NCBI GenBank assembly: GCA_900538765.1
Contig: UQAB01000012.1
Span: 1 to 45,236 of the forward strand
Direction of reading: 5' to 3'
Length of the DNA stretch: 45,236 nucleotides
Source of the DNA: an uncultured Azospirillum sp.
GTDB lineage: Bacteria; Pseudomonadota; Alphaproteobacteria; RF32; CAG-239
The notes beneath the pieces are model-generated. The model was given only the letters and a program-made list of their open reading frames with translations. It was not told where the DNA came from and did not search any database. How positions within the stretch are numbered: position 1 is the stretch's first letter; each line of letters opens with the position of its first letter. Shown piece after piece: positions 1 to 7,688 of this stretch. The position numbers and the translations under genes are program-made.

Positions 1-108
1 TGGTGTGCGATAAACCAAAACTGCGGGGCTTTGGGGTATGCGCAACAAAGTTGTGAGGGGGCGGCGGTCAAGTGCCCGTTTGATACGAGTTATAGTTATT
101 GCTTATAA
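1..108 (+). CDS. 3' end of a Cys-rich secreted protein gene (partial)
   Basis: Frame 1 is open from the window edge to a TAA at 106-108, giving 35 residues. They include C-x5-C, GALGYAQQSC and VKCPFDTS, ending in YCL. The same module is near the N-terminus of the two complete paralogues here: CASLGYTEASC with IKCPFGN (gene at 379-1326) and CAELGYKE with LKCPFGN (gene at 22483-23286). In those proteins it is followed by a C-terminal domain ending RPVIAF or RPIIAF; here the frame stops straight after the module. So this is either a protein with the module at its C-terminus or a gene truncated after it. The start lies outside the window. No function can be assigned. Confidence 0.6.
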   Translation, partial: WCAINQNCGALGYAQQSCEGAAVKCPFDTSYSYCL

Positions 109-378
109 ACTCCGAACTTTTATAGGGAGAGATAGGAAATATAAGAATGGTTGGTTGGGGATTCACACCCCTCCGTCTAGCTTCGTAAGCTCGTTCCTCG
201 CTAACTTCGCGTCGGTCATCTGAAAAGTAATGCTCGCTTTGCGTCGTTATCACTAGCTTGCGAGCTGAACATTTCAGTTCTGTCGTTGAAAAATGCTTCA
301 CCGGAGCATTTTTCTGCCTCCAGCCTCCCCTACCTCAGGGGAGGGATAATAGGAAGGTTGTTTTAAGGGAGAAAAGAG
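109..378. repeat. Degenerate composite of two intergenic repeat families
   Basis: No gene is supported here. An outer shell resembles the inverted-repeat element seen at 12163-12291 and 23629-23754: ATTCACACCCC at 161 and CCTCCCCTACCTCAGGGGAG near 320. Between them lies a relative of the repeat next to tRNA-Phe (28396-28590). Shared features are the GTCTNGCTYNGTAAG start, clustered TTCG/CTCGC words, a hairpin around CACCGG and a terminal CCTCCAG. The short word AAACTCCGAACTTT at 107-120 also ends hairpin H4 in the atp operon. Confidence 0.5.
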
Positions 379-1326
379 ATGAGAAGAATATTTTTGATGA
401 GTTCGGTTTTATTTGTGGCTCCTTTTATGTTTGGCGAAAGCGGCGAAGCTTCGGCGCAGTGCGTGGCAACAACGGATTGCGCGAGTTTGGGATATACTGA
501 GGCCTCCTGTCCAAACGGCGGCATAAAGTGTCCCTTCGGGAATACGTGGAGTTGTAAGACATGCGATCCTCTATATAAATATACCTGTAATGGTACAGGA
601 TATACCGGCGGAGACGGTCCTGCCTGCGGTGGAAAATACAAATCTTGTAAATGTGCGGCCGGATATATCTGGAATGGGGCTGCATGCGAGCCCGGCGCTA
701 TTCTCGGACAATGCACCGGTTATGCCAAGAATTGTGCTATCGGGCAGATATTGAACAGCGACGGCACTTGTACAACGGATAAAGTTTCTGGCAAAATGCC
801 GATTGGTGTGGTGGTTTATATCAGCGACGGCAGTGATAAGTGCGGTTATGCGATGACGGCCAGCCCGATTCAAAGAAGTATTTGGTCAACAGGGTTTGGT
901 TATACCGGTGCATCCAACTCAACTGAATGGAAAGAAGTCATTAAGGATTTTAATGTCAGCGGTAATATGACAAAGATTATTCAGGCCAGCGGTGGTGATA
1001 GCAGTAAATATCCGGCAGCTTACGCGGCCTTAAATTATGCGCCAAGTGCCACACCGGCTTCTAAAGGTAAGTGGGCTTTGCCGACAGCAGGTATTTTGAA
1101 TAGCCTGTATACGAATCTGAACGCCATTAACAATGCAATCTCGAAAGTTGGCGGAACACAACTTACAGGCGATGAAGAACATATCTGGTCGTCGTCCGAG
1201 TATAATGCTTGGAGCAGTGTGTGGTGCTTCTGTACGGGCACTTATCAAGGCGCTATGAAAGGCGGCGTGGAACACTACGGTAAGAACAACAACGACTTGT
1301 ATGTTCGTCCGGTGATTGCTTTTTAA
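379..1326 (+). CDS. Secreted Cys-rich protein with a DUF1566-like C-terminal domain
   Basis: 315 residues. An AAGGGAG Shine-Dalgarno lies 7 nt before the ATG. Residues 1-26 look like a signal peptide ending GEASA, followed by a Cys-rich part (about 28-110) with CASLGYTEASC and IKCPFGN, and a second Cys cluster (CKTCDPLY, CKCAAGY). The C-terminal half carries KWALPTAGILNSLY, HIWSSSEYN and the terminal VRPVIAF. This pattern recalls the DUF1566/Fib_succ_major type of exported domain, an assignment made from memory. The paralogue at 22483-23286 has the same plan but lacks the second Cys cluster. The stop codon overlaps that of the convergent nagZ. Many cysteines after a signal peptide suggest an exported, disulfide-bonded protein. 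Its role is unknown. Confidence 0.75.
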   Translation: MRRIFLMSSVLFVAPFMFGESGEASAQCVATTDCASLGYTEASCPNGGIKCPFGNTWSCKTCDPLYKYTCNGTGYTGGDGPACGGKYKSCKCAAGYIWNGAACEPGAILGQCTGYAKNCAIGQILNSDGTCTTDKVSGKMPIGVVVYISDGSDKCGYAMTASPIQRSIWSTGFGYTGASNSTEWKEVIKDFNVSGNMTKIIQASGGDSSKYPAAYAALNYAPSATPASKGKWALPTAGILNSLYTNLNAINNAISKVGGTQLTGDEEHIWSSSEYNAWSSVWCFCTGTYQGAMKGGVEHYGKNNNDLYVRPVIAF

Positions 1327-2405
1327 TTCGGTTGTTGCATTTTGAAGAGGACTTCGGTGGCGTCGTAGGTTTCGTCATAGGCTTCGATTTGTCCGAGGAT
1401 TTGTATGTACTCTTCTTGCAATGCTGTGATGTTATGTTCATGTTTTGGGGCGGATAAAACCGCTGTCATACGGGGAAGACGTTCAAGCGCGTCATCGGTC
1501 AGGGGACGGGCGGCGCGGCAGACTTCTTCCAGTCCGTTGCTTTCTCCGGCGCAATAACAAACGGCGTCACAGCCGGCATTGAGGGCGGTTATTGTTTTTT
1601 CGCTCAGGCTGCCTTTGAGGGCGCGCATATCAATGGCGTCAGAAATCAGAAAACCGTCAAAGCCGATTTGGCCGCGGATGAGCTCGCGGACGGCTTTGGG
1701 GCTTTGGGTGACCGGGGCGCTGTCGTCTACGGCGGCGACGACAATATGCGCGGTCATGCCGCAGGGCAGGCGGTGCAGTTGTTTAAAGGGATAAAAATCA
1801 TTTTCAAGTTCCGGCAGCGCGGCGGTGATAACCGGCAGGTGCAAGTGCGGGTCAACGGCGGCGCGGCCATGGCCGGGAAGGTGCTTGATACAGGGGATGA
1901 TGTTTTGCGCCATATATTCGTCCGCCATAATTTTGCCTAGTTCGGCGACAATCTGCGGGGTGTCGGAAAAAATGCGGCTGGAGAGAACCGGGGCGGTTTG
2001 CGGGCTGCGTACATCCAACACCGGCGCGTAATTGAGGTTAATGCCGAGGGAGTGCAAATCGGCGGCAATCAGGGCTGCTTGAATTTTGACTGCTTTTTGA
2101 GCGGCGGCCGGGGAAACTTCGGTATATAAACGGCCGAGCGTCTGCTGTCCGGCATAGGCGCGGAAGTCCGGTTCACGCAGGCGGCGGACGCGTCCGCCCT
2201 CCTGGTCGACAGCAATCAGCGCGTCTTCACGGCCGAGCGTTTCCTTTATGTCGGCTATCAGTTTTTGCAGCTGTTGCGGCGTGGCAATATTGCGGTTGAA
2301 CAGACTGACGCCGAGCGGGTTGTATTTTTCAAGCAGGCTTTTTTCAGTGGAAGTCAATTCTGTTGAGGAAACTGAAACCAATGCCGCGCGAACGGGACGG
2401 GACAT
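1323..2405 (-). CDS. nagZ: Beta-N-acetylhexosaminidase, glycoside hydrolase family 3
   Basis: 360 residues, the usual length for single-domain NagZ. It removes N-acetylglucosamine from anhydromuropeptides in the cytoplasm during peptidoglycan recycling. Visible signatures are VDQEGGRVRRL (about 66-76), KHLPGHG (174-180) followed by the DPHLHLP loop that carries the catalytic His, and ISDAIDM with the probable nucleophile Asp256. There is no signal peptide, which fits a cytosolic enzyme. The gene is last in a minus-strand operon after the SPOR and M50 genes, with 12 nt between M50 and nagZ. A SPOR protein beside nagZ is common in Alphaproteobacteria and fits a cell-wall theme. Its stop codon overlaps that of the convergent Cys-rich gene. 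Confidence 0.93.
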   Translation of the reverse strand: MSRPVRAALVSVSSTELTSTEKSLLEKYNPLGVSLFNRNIATPQQLQKLIADIKETLGREDALIAVDQEGGRVRRLREPDFRAYAGQQTLGRLYTEVSPAAAQKAVKIQAALIAADLHSLGINLNYAPVLDVRSPQTAPVLSSRIFSDTPQIVAELGKIMADEYMAQNIIPCIKHLPGHGRAAVDPHLHLPVITAALPELENDFYPFKQLHRLPCGMTAHIVVAAVDDSAPVTQSPKAVRELIRGQIGFDGFLISDAIDMRALKGSLSEKTITALNAGCDAVCYCAGESNGLEEVCRAARPLTDDALERLPRMTAVLSAPKHEHNITALQEEYIQILGQIEAYDETYDATEVLFKMQQPN

Positions 2406-2417
2406 GATTTTTTTCTC

Positions 2418-3080
2418 CTATAACAAAACCGAGGCGGTCAGTTTGGTGACGTTTACCAAATACCAGCCGAGCGGGTGAAAATTGAAGCCGAGCAGATTGG
2501 CAAGATAAGGGAGAATGAACGCGAGAACAACAATGGCAATCAGGCCTTCGCGTTCGGCACTGACATATTTTGCCGCCCAGGGGCGGTTAATCCAGCCGAA
2601 GAAGATTTTTGACCCGTCAAGCGGCGGAATGGGCAGAAGATTAAAGGCGGCGATAATGATGTTGATGATGACCATGTTAATCAGAAAGGCATTGGCCAGC
2701 GCCTGTACCGTCAGGCTATGGATGAAAGGCAGCAGGTAAGTAAGCAGTGCGGAAATCAAGGCCAGATAGAGGTTGGTGACGATGCCGGCGGCGGAGATGA
2801 GAAAGATGTCTTTGCGCGGCTTTTTCAGGTTGCAGTAATTGACCGGAACCGGTTTGGCCCAGCCGATGACAAAGCCGACTTTAGAGAGGAGGAGAATGGC
2901 AGGAACAACAACCGACCCCATCGGGTCGATGTGACGGAGCGGGTTTAAGGACAGGCGCCCCTGTCTTTTGGCGGTATCGTCCCCCCGCCAATAAGCCACC
3001 CAGCCATGAGAAACTTCATGGGCGATTATGGCTATGAGCAGGGGCAGAAAATTGATGACGATACCGATAAACAAGTTCAT
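2418..3080 (-). CDS. Site-2-protease-type membrane metalloprotease (M50)
   Basis: 220 residues with about five or six hydrophobic segments. The zinc motif HEVSH is at residues 21-25 in the first membrane segment, and the second conserved M50 motif NLLPIPPLDGSK is at 147-158, where Asp155 should be the third ligand. There is no PDZ domain and the protein is short, so it belongs to the compact M50B group rather than RseP. It should cleave membrane-embedded substrates; the substrate is unknown. One nucleotide separates its ATG from the upstream SPOR gene, implying translational coupling. Confidence 0.9.
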   Translation of the reverse strand: MNLFIGIVINFLPLLIAIIAHEVSHGWVAYWRGDDTAKRQGRLSLNPLRHIDPMGSVVVPAILLLSKVGFVIGWAKPVPVNYCNLKKPRKDIFLISAAGIVTNLYLALISALLTYLLPFIHSLTVQALANAFLINMVIINIIIAAFNLLPIPPLDGSKIFFGWINRPWAAKYVSAEREGLIAIVVLAFILPYLANLLGFNFHPLGWYLVNVTKLTASVLL

Positions 3081-3081
3081 G

Positions 3082-4056
3082 TTATTTTTTCTTTACAATA
3101 CAGCTTCCGCCTTGTTTTTTGACGGCATTGCAAAGGTTGTCCGCACCGCTGCGGTCGGCAAAAGCACCGGCTTTTAAGCGGTAGTAGGTTCCTTTGCCGC
3201 CGAGATCGGCCGTTTCAACTTCATGCGGCTGGCCTTTGAGGGCGGGATGTTTTTTTACCATGTTGTTCCAGGCTGCTTCGACGGCCTTTTTGTTGGGCGA
3301 GGACATCAGTTGAATCTGCCAGCTGCCTTTGTCGGCAACGGTTGGAGCCGGGGCGGCTTTTTCTTCCGGTTCTTCACGGGAAGCGCCTTTGGAGATGTTA
3401 TCCAGAACGGCGGCGGTTGAGGCTGATACGGCCGGAACAGGGGCTGCGTTTTTTGCTGCTTGAGCATTCCGGCGCTCAGCGGCTTCTTTGATTGTCGGCA
3501 GTTTTATTTCCGGTTCTTCATTGACAACGGCGGCAACAGAACCGGATTTGCCAACGGTTGTTTCCTTAACAGCAGCAACGTTTGCCGTACCGACAACCCT
3601 TTCCGGTTCAATGACTGCGGACTGAGCTGCGCCGGCGGCCGGCTGCGGTGCCGGTTCAGGCTGGATAACCGGAAGTTTGGGCTGTTCCGGCGGCGGCAGA
3701 ATACTCTCAACGGCCGGGGCGCTTTCCTGATTGTCGATGATGTCGTAAACAGTTTTGTCCTGATTGAGGATTTCCATGCCGCCCGGATCGCTCGGCAGGA
3801 CTTTGACGGCGGCCTGGGTACGGCGGATGACCGGAATTTCGCCGACATTTTCAGCCGCGTAACGCGGAGAAAGGGCAAACCAGCCGACAACGCCGGCCAA
3901 AGCCATACCGGAAACGGCGCCGATGAAAACGCTTTTGGAGCGTTTCAGGTCGTTTTTTCTTTCCTCCATGTTCATGATTGACTGTTCGGCGATTTTCTGG
4001 CGGCGTTCGCTCAGGAAATTGTCGTTCATGTTATCGTCGGGAAATTCTTGAAACAT
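3082..4056 (-). CDS. SPOR-domain membrane protein
   Basis: 324 residues. Residues 1-40 are charged and cytoplasmic, one membrane segment spans about 42-62 (VFIGAVSGMALAGVVGWFAL), and a long Pro/Ala/Glu-rich periplasmic linker runs to about 240. The C-terminal 80 residues form a SPOR domain, beginning WQIQLMSS and including YYRLKAGAF. SPOR domains bind denuded glycan strands at the division septum, so this is probably a septal cell-wall protein. The first ATG was chosen because GAGG lies upstream; Met10 is an alternative. It is first in the operon with the M50 gene and nagZ. Confidence 0.88.
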   Translation of the reverse strand: MFQEFPDDNMNDNFLSERRQKIAEQSIMNMEERKNDLKRSKSVFIGAVSGMALAGVVGWFALSPRYAAENVGEIPVIRRTQAAVKVLPSDPGGMEILNQDKTVYDIIDNQESAPAVESILPPPEQPKLPVIQPEPAPQPAAGAAQSAVIEPERVVGTANVAAVKETTVGKSGSVAAVVNEEPEIKLPTIKEAAERRNAQAAKNAAPVPAVSASTAAVLDNISKGASREEPEEKAAPAPTVADKGSWQIQLMSSPNKKAVEAAWNNMVKKHPALKGQPHEVETADLGGKGTYYRLKAGAFADRSGADNLCNAVKKQGGSCIVKKK

Positions 4057-4184
4057 TATAAATTACCTCATTCTTTAATCTGTTTTTATCTCACTATAAT
4101 GCGTAAAACTTTATAATCTTTTAACGCCGCTTTCTCCTGTTGTGTTTTTTTGGCATTTTTTTTATTTATCAAATCAAAAACTAA

Positions 4185-4213
4185 TTGATTAATCCTGCAA
4201 AATAAGATATTAT
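4185..4213 (+). promoter_or_regulatory. Sigma-70-type promoter of the VirB2-like gene
   Basis: TTGATT (4185-4190), a 17-nt spacer, then TATTAT (4208-4213). The predicted transcription start near 4220 lies just past the first in-frame ATG (4217) and before the ATG at 4247, which supports the later start. Confidence 0.6.
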
Positions 4214-4246
4214 AAAATGAATGATGACAATGTGGAGGAGCAGATT

Positions 4247-5644
4247 ATGAGTAGTTTTTCGGCTTTCAAAAAATGTTTTTTATTTTTTGGCGTTCTGTTG
4301 GCATTGTGTTTTGCGGTGACGGATTTGTCAGCCAAAGGTGAAGAAAAAGCGCCGGCAGAAAGCGGTCAAGAGGCAATTCTTTCAAAAAATACGGAAAAAG
4401 ACTCTGCTCCAAAAGAACAGTCTGCCGAGCAGGAAATTCCCGGCGTTGAGAAAATTGAGGGCAGTGACGGCGATCCGAACAAGGAAATCGGCAGCGGCGG
4501 CAATGCCGATAAAGCCAACGGCACGGCGCCCGGTTTGAAAGGCGTTTGTGCCAATGCCGGTTCCGGAGATCCCGATACTAAAGTTTTTGCCCAGATTGCC
4601 TGCAAAGCCCTGATGTTCTTGATTGATTTGCGTGTCATTGCCTATATTATTTCCGGTTTCGGCATGGTGGCTTTCGCCTATGCTGCGGTATTTAACAAAA
4701 TCAACTGGAAACATTTCTCCATGATTGCCATAGGCCTGTTTTTATTATCGATGATTGGGCCGTTTATCACCTATTTCACCGGTAACAAAATGGTTGAAAT
4801 CAATTTGCAGTACGGAAATTATCTTGGTGGAAATTACAATCCGGTCAGAGGAACCGGAAATAACATTGCCAAAGCAGATGTTCCTAATACCAACGTGCAG
4901 CCGCAAAAGAAAAGGCAGCGTCTGTATAATAAGGTTCAGGCGGCGAAATCAACACTTGGCGCCGTTAAACAGAATACGGATATTATCAGAAACGCGATTA
5001 AAAACAATGGTGGCGGTGTGGAAGGAATTTTGGATGCCGTCGGCGATATTTCGGGGGTGATGAACAAGGTAGCGGCAGCAGATACATCCGGAAATGCTGC
5101 GGAAAAGGCACGGAAATGGGGCATGAAAGATCTTAAAGGTTCAATCCAGTCCGGTTTGGATATGGCCCGCGGCGCTTATAATACGGTGCAGACGGCTAAA
5201 TCTGCGGCCGGTACCATTAAGCAAAATACGGATATTATTAAAAATGCGGTGACTAACGGCAGCGGCGGTTTGGACGGTATCTTAGATGCTGTCAGCAGTG
5301 TTTCCGGCGCGATGAACAATATCGGTTTTGCGGCGTCTACCGGCATAGACAATACGATTGACGGTATTGACCGGACCGCAGGCAATGCGCAGGATATGGC
5401 GGCAACAAACGAACAGCGCGCTGCAAATGCCGAAAAGAGGAAAAACGGCGGCGATACGAATGTGGTCAGCCGCTGGCTTGACAGCCAGAGAGAACTTATT
5501 AACAAAGGCGCAACCGTGGCCGGGCAGGCGACAACGGCCGGGCATGAGGGACAAAAAATCGGCGGCGAAAAGCTGGGTGACGTTGTCGGCAGCGTTTTTG
5601 GCACCGGGCAAGCCGTTGTCAGCGGCATGGATGCCGTTAAATGA
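4247..5644 (+). CDS. Secreted VirB2/TrbC-like two-TM protein with duplicated C-terminal repeats
   Basis: 465 residues from the ATG at 4247, which has GGAGGAG 7 nt upstream; the ATG at 4217 has no Shine-Dalgarno. A signal peptide covers 1-29 (ending DLSA), then an acidic low-complexity linker (30-100). A VirB2/TrbC-type core has Cys101 and Cys119 and two membrane segments at about 129-150 and 157-178. After that come two copies of a repeat of about 55 residues (about 227-280 and 311-366), sharing KQNTDII(R/K)NA, GILDAV and SG(V/A)MN. The tail is Gly/Ala-rich. VirB2/TrbC proteins are type IV secretion pilins of roughly 100-130 residues, so this is several times too long for a plain pilin. No other secretion gene is in the window. 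A pilin-like or membrane-surface role is inferred from the core only. Confidence 0.6.
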   Translation: MSSFSAFKKCFLFFGVLLALCFAVTDLSAKGEEKAPAESGQEAILSKNTEKDSAPKEQSAEQEIPGVEKIEGSDGDPNKEIGSGGNADKANGTAPGLKGVCANAGSGDPDTKVFAQIACKALMFLIDLRVIAYIISGFGMVAFAYAAVFNKINWKHFSMIAIGLFLLSMIGPFITYFTGNKMVEINLQYGNYLGGNYNPVRGTGNNIAKADVPNTNVQPQKKRQRLYNKVQAAKSTLGAVKQNTDIIRNAIKNNGGGVEGILDAVGDISGVMNKVAAADTSGNAAEKARKWGMKDLKGSIQSGLDMARGAYNTVQTAKSAAGTIKQNTDIIKNAVTNGSGGLDGILDAVSSVSGAMNNIGFAASTGIDNTIDGIDRTAGNAQDMAATNEQRAANAEKRKNGGDTNVVSRWLDSQRELINKGATVAGQATTAGHEGQKIGGEKLGDVVGSVFGTGQAVVSGMDAVK

Positions 5645-5666
5645 GCTGGCGCATTTAATACGGGGA

Positions 5667-6827
5667 TTAAAAACGGGTGACGGGGTCGAAAAGCTTACGG
5701 TGTTCTTCAATGGCCATGATATCCGTCATATTGGCAATATAGTCGCAAACGACTTCCGCCGTTTCGGCATCTGTTGACAGCGGCGAGAGCAGGCCGCGCT
5801 GTTCCATGGGCAGAAGTTTGGGGTTGTCCATGAACAGGGCGAAAAGTTCCTCAACCAGCCTTTGGGACTTCATGTCCATGCGGGCAATCGGCGTGGCCGT
5901 GTAAAAATATTCCTTGAGGAATGTGCGCAGTTCTTTGAGTTCTTTTTTCATTTGTGCTGAGAAATCGACGGTAAAGCTTTTCTGGCGGCGGGCGGCGTCC
6001 GGCGTGTCAATGCCGCGGGCGCGCAGGTTGGCGGCGGTGTTTTCCATGACGTCAAAAATCATGCGGGCAATCATGCTGCGGGTGATGCCGTAGATAATCA
6101 GGCTATCATTATCGGCGGCGTTGGGATATTTTTTGAGGAAGGCGGTGACGATTTCATCAATAAATGACAGGGCGCGGAGTTGTTTGATGGTGAAAAAACC
6201 GGCGCGGAAGCCGTCGTCGATATCATGGTTGTTATAAGCGATGTCATCGGCGATGCCGCCGACCTGGCCTTCAAGCGAGGGGAAGTTTTTCAAATCAAGG
6301 TCAAATTTTTTGTTGAAGCCTTTGAGGTAGGCGCTGCTGATTTTCTTTATCGGGCCGTTGTGTTTGACGGTGGCTTCAATGGTTTCCCAAGTGAGATTGA
6401 GGCCGGGAAATTCGGGGTAGCGCACCTCAAGCTTGGTCATGATTTTGAGGGAGTTTATGTTATGGTCGAAGCCGCCGAAGCGCGCCATGGAATTTTGCAA
6501 CGCTCGTTCTCCGGCATGGCCGAAAGGCGAGTGTCCGAGGTCGTGCGCCAAGGCAACGGCTTCGCCGAGTTCTTCATTGAGGCCAAGGCTTTTGCACAGT
6601 GTGCGGGTTATTTGCGACACTTCAATGCTGTGGGTGAGGCGGGTGCGGTAGTTGCGCCCCTCATGGTAGGCAAAGACCTGGGTTTTGCCGTCAAGCCGCC
6701 GGAATGACGCCGAATGGATGAGCCGGTCGCGGTCGCGCTGAAAGGGCGAACGGTTGGTGTTGGCAAAGTCCGGATACAACCGGCCGCGGCTGTTTTCCGG
6801 TTTTGTGGCGTAAACTGCGAGTTCCAT
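5667..6827 (-). CDS. dgt: Deoxyguanosinetriphosphate triphosphohydrolase-like HD protein
   Basis: 386 residues, typical for the shorter bacterial dGTPase group. It hydrolyses dNTPs to deoxynucleoside and triphosphate. HD-domain metal residues are visible: His66 in RTRLTHSIEVSQ, His95-Asp96 in ALAHDLGHSPFGH, and a later Asp in DDIAYNNHD. The N-terminus has the family motif RSPFQRDRDR(L)IHSASFRRL. It is transcribed divergently from xthA. In alphaproteobacteria dgt often lies near SPOR and nagZ genes, as it does here. Confidence 0.93.
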   Translation of the reverse strand: MELAVYATKPENSRGRLYPDFANTNRSPFQRDRDRLIHSASFRRLDGKTQVFAYHEGRNYRTRLTHSIEVSQITRTLCKSLGLNEELGEAVALAHDLGHSPFGHAGERALQNSMARFGGFDHNINSLKIMTKLEVRYPEFPGLNLTWETIEATVKHNGPIKKISSAYLKGFNKKFDLDLKNFPSLEGQVGGIADDIAYNNHDIDDGFRAGFFTIKQLRALSFIDEIVTAFLKKYPNAADNDSLIIYGITRSMIARMIFDVMENTAANLRARGIDTPDAARRQKSFTVDFSAQMKKELKELRTFLKEYFYTATPIARMDMKSQRLVEELFALFMDNPKLLPMEQRGLLSPLSTDAETAEVVCDYIANMTDIMAIEEHRKLFDPVTRF

Positions 6828-6893
6828 GATATTTCCTCTTTTACTTCTGATATTTTCCTGTATACTAAGATAAAATTTAATAAAGGTTAACAG

Positions 6894-7685
6894 ATGAAAA
6901 TAGCGACTTATAACGTGAACTCAATTAACGCCCGCCTGCCGAATCTCCTGGCATGGCTGGAACGCGCCAAGCCCGATGTCGTGCTGTTGCAGGAAATCAA
7001 ATGCGAATTTAACGCCTTTCCGTTTTTTGATTTGCAGCTGGCGGGGTATGAAGCCAAAATTCTCGGGCAGAAAAGCTACAACGGCGTGGCTGTTCTGAGC
7101 CGGGGAAAAATTGTCGTGACGCAGGAGGGGCTGCCGGGGTTTGCCGATGAAAATTCCCGTTATCTGGAGGCGGTTGTTGACTGCGGCGGCGAGAAAGTCC
7201 GGGTTGCGTCGATTTATCTGCCGAACGGCAATCCGCCGTACAATAATCCTGACGACGAGAGCAAGTTTGTTTATAAACTGGCGTGGATGGATGCGTTTTA
7301 TGCTCATGCGCGGCAGCTGCTGGAAAGCGGAGAAAAGGTTGTGCTCGGCGGGGATTATAATGTTATCCTGACTGACAATGACGTGTATAATCCCGAGTTG
7401 TTCCGCGGCAATGCGCTGTTTCGGGATGAAGTCCGGCAGCGGCTGAAAGCGGTTGAGTTTCTGGGATATTATGATGCCTTCCGCTGTCTGCACCCGCGGG
7501 AAAACGGCTATACCTACTGGGATTATGCCGGCAATGCGCTGGCGCTCGACAACGGGATGCGAATCGATTATCTGTGGTTGTCGCCCAAGGCGGCGGATGC
7601 GTTGAAGAGCTGCGCAGTCGACGGTTCGGCGCGGGCGGGGGACAAGCCTTCCGACCACACGCCGCTCGTGGCGGAGCTGGAGTAG
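6894..7685 (+). CDS. xthA: Exodeoxyribonuclease III
   Basis: 263 residues, normal length. It is an AP endonuclease and 3'-5' exonuclease of base-excision repair. Endonuclease/exonuclease/phosphatase motifs appear in order: YNVNSINAR at the N-terminus, LLQEIK with metal ligand Glu34, GGDYNV in the middle and KPSDHTPL at the end with the catalytic Asp-His pair. The next gene, rnr, begins 3 nt after its stop, so the two are probably cotranscribed. Confidence 0.95.
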   Translation: MKIATYNVNSINARLPNLLAWLERAKPDVVLLQEIKCEFNAFPFFDLQLAGYEAKILGQKSYNGVAVLSRGKIVVTQEGLPGFADENSRYLEAVVDCGGEKVRVASIYLPNGNPPYNNPDDESKFVYKLAWMDAFYAHARQLLESGEKVVLGGDYNVILTDNDVYNPELFRGNALFRDEVRQRLKAVEFLGYYDAFRCLHPRENGYTYWDYAGNALALDNGMRIDYLWLSPKAADALKSCAVDGSARAGDKPSDHTPLVAELE

Positions 7686-7688
7686 GCT

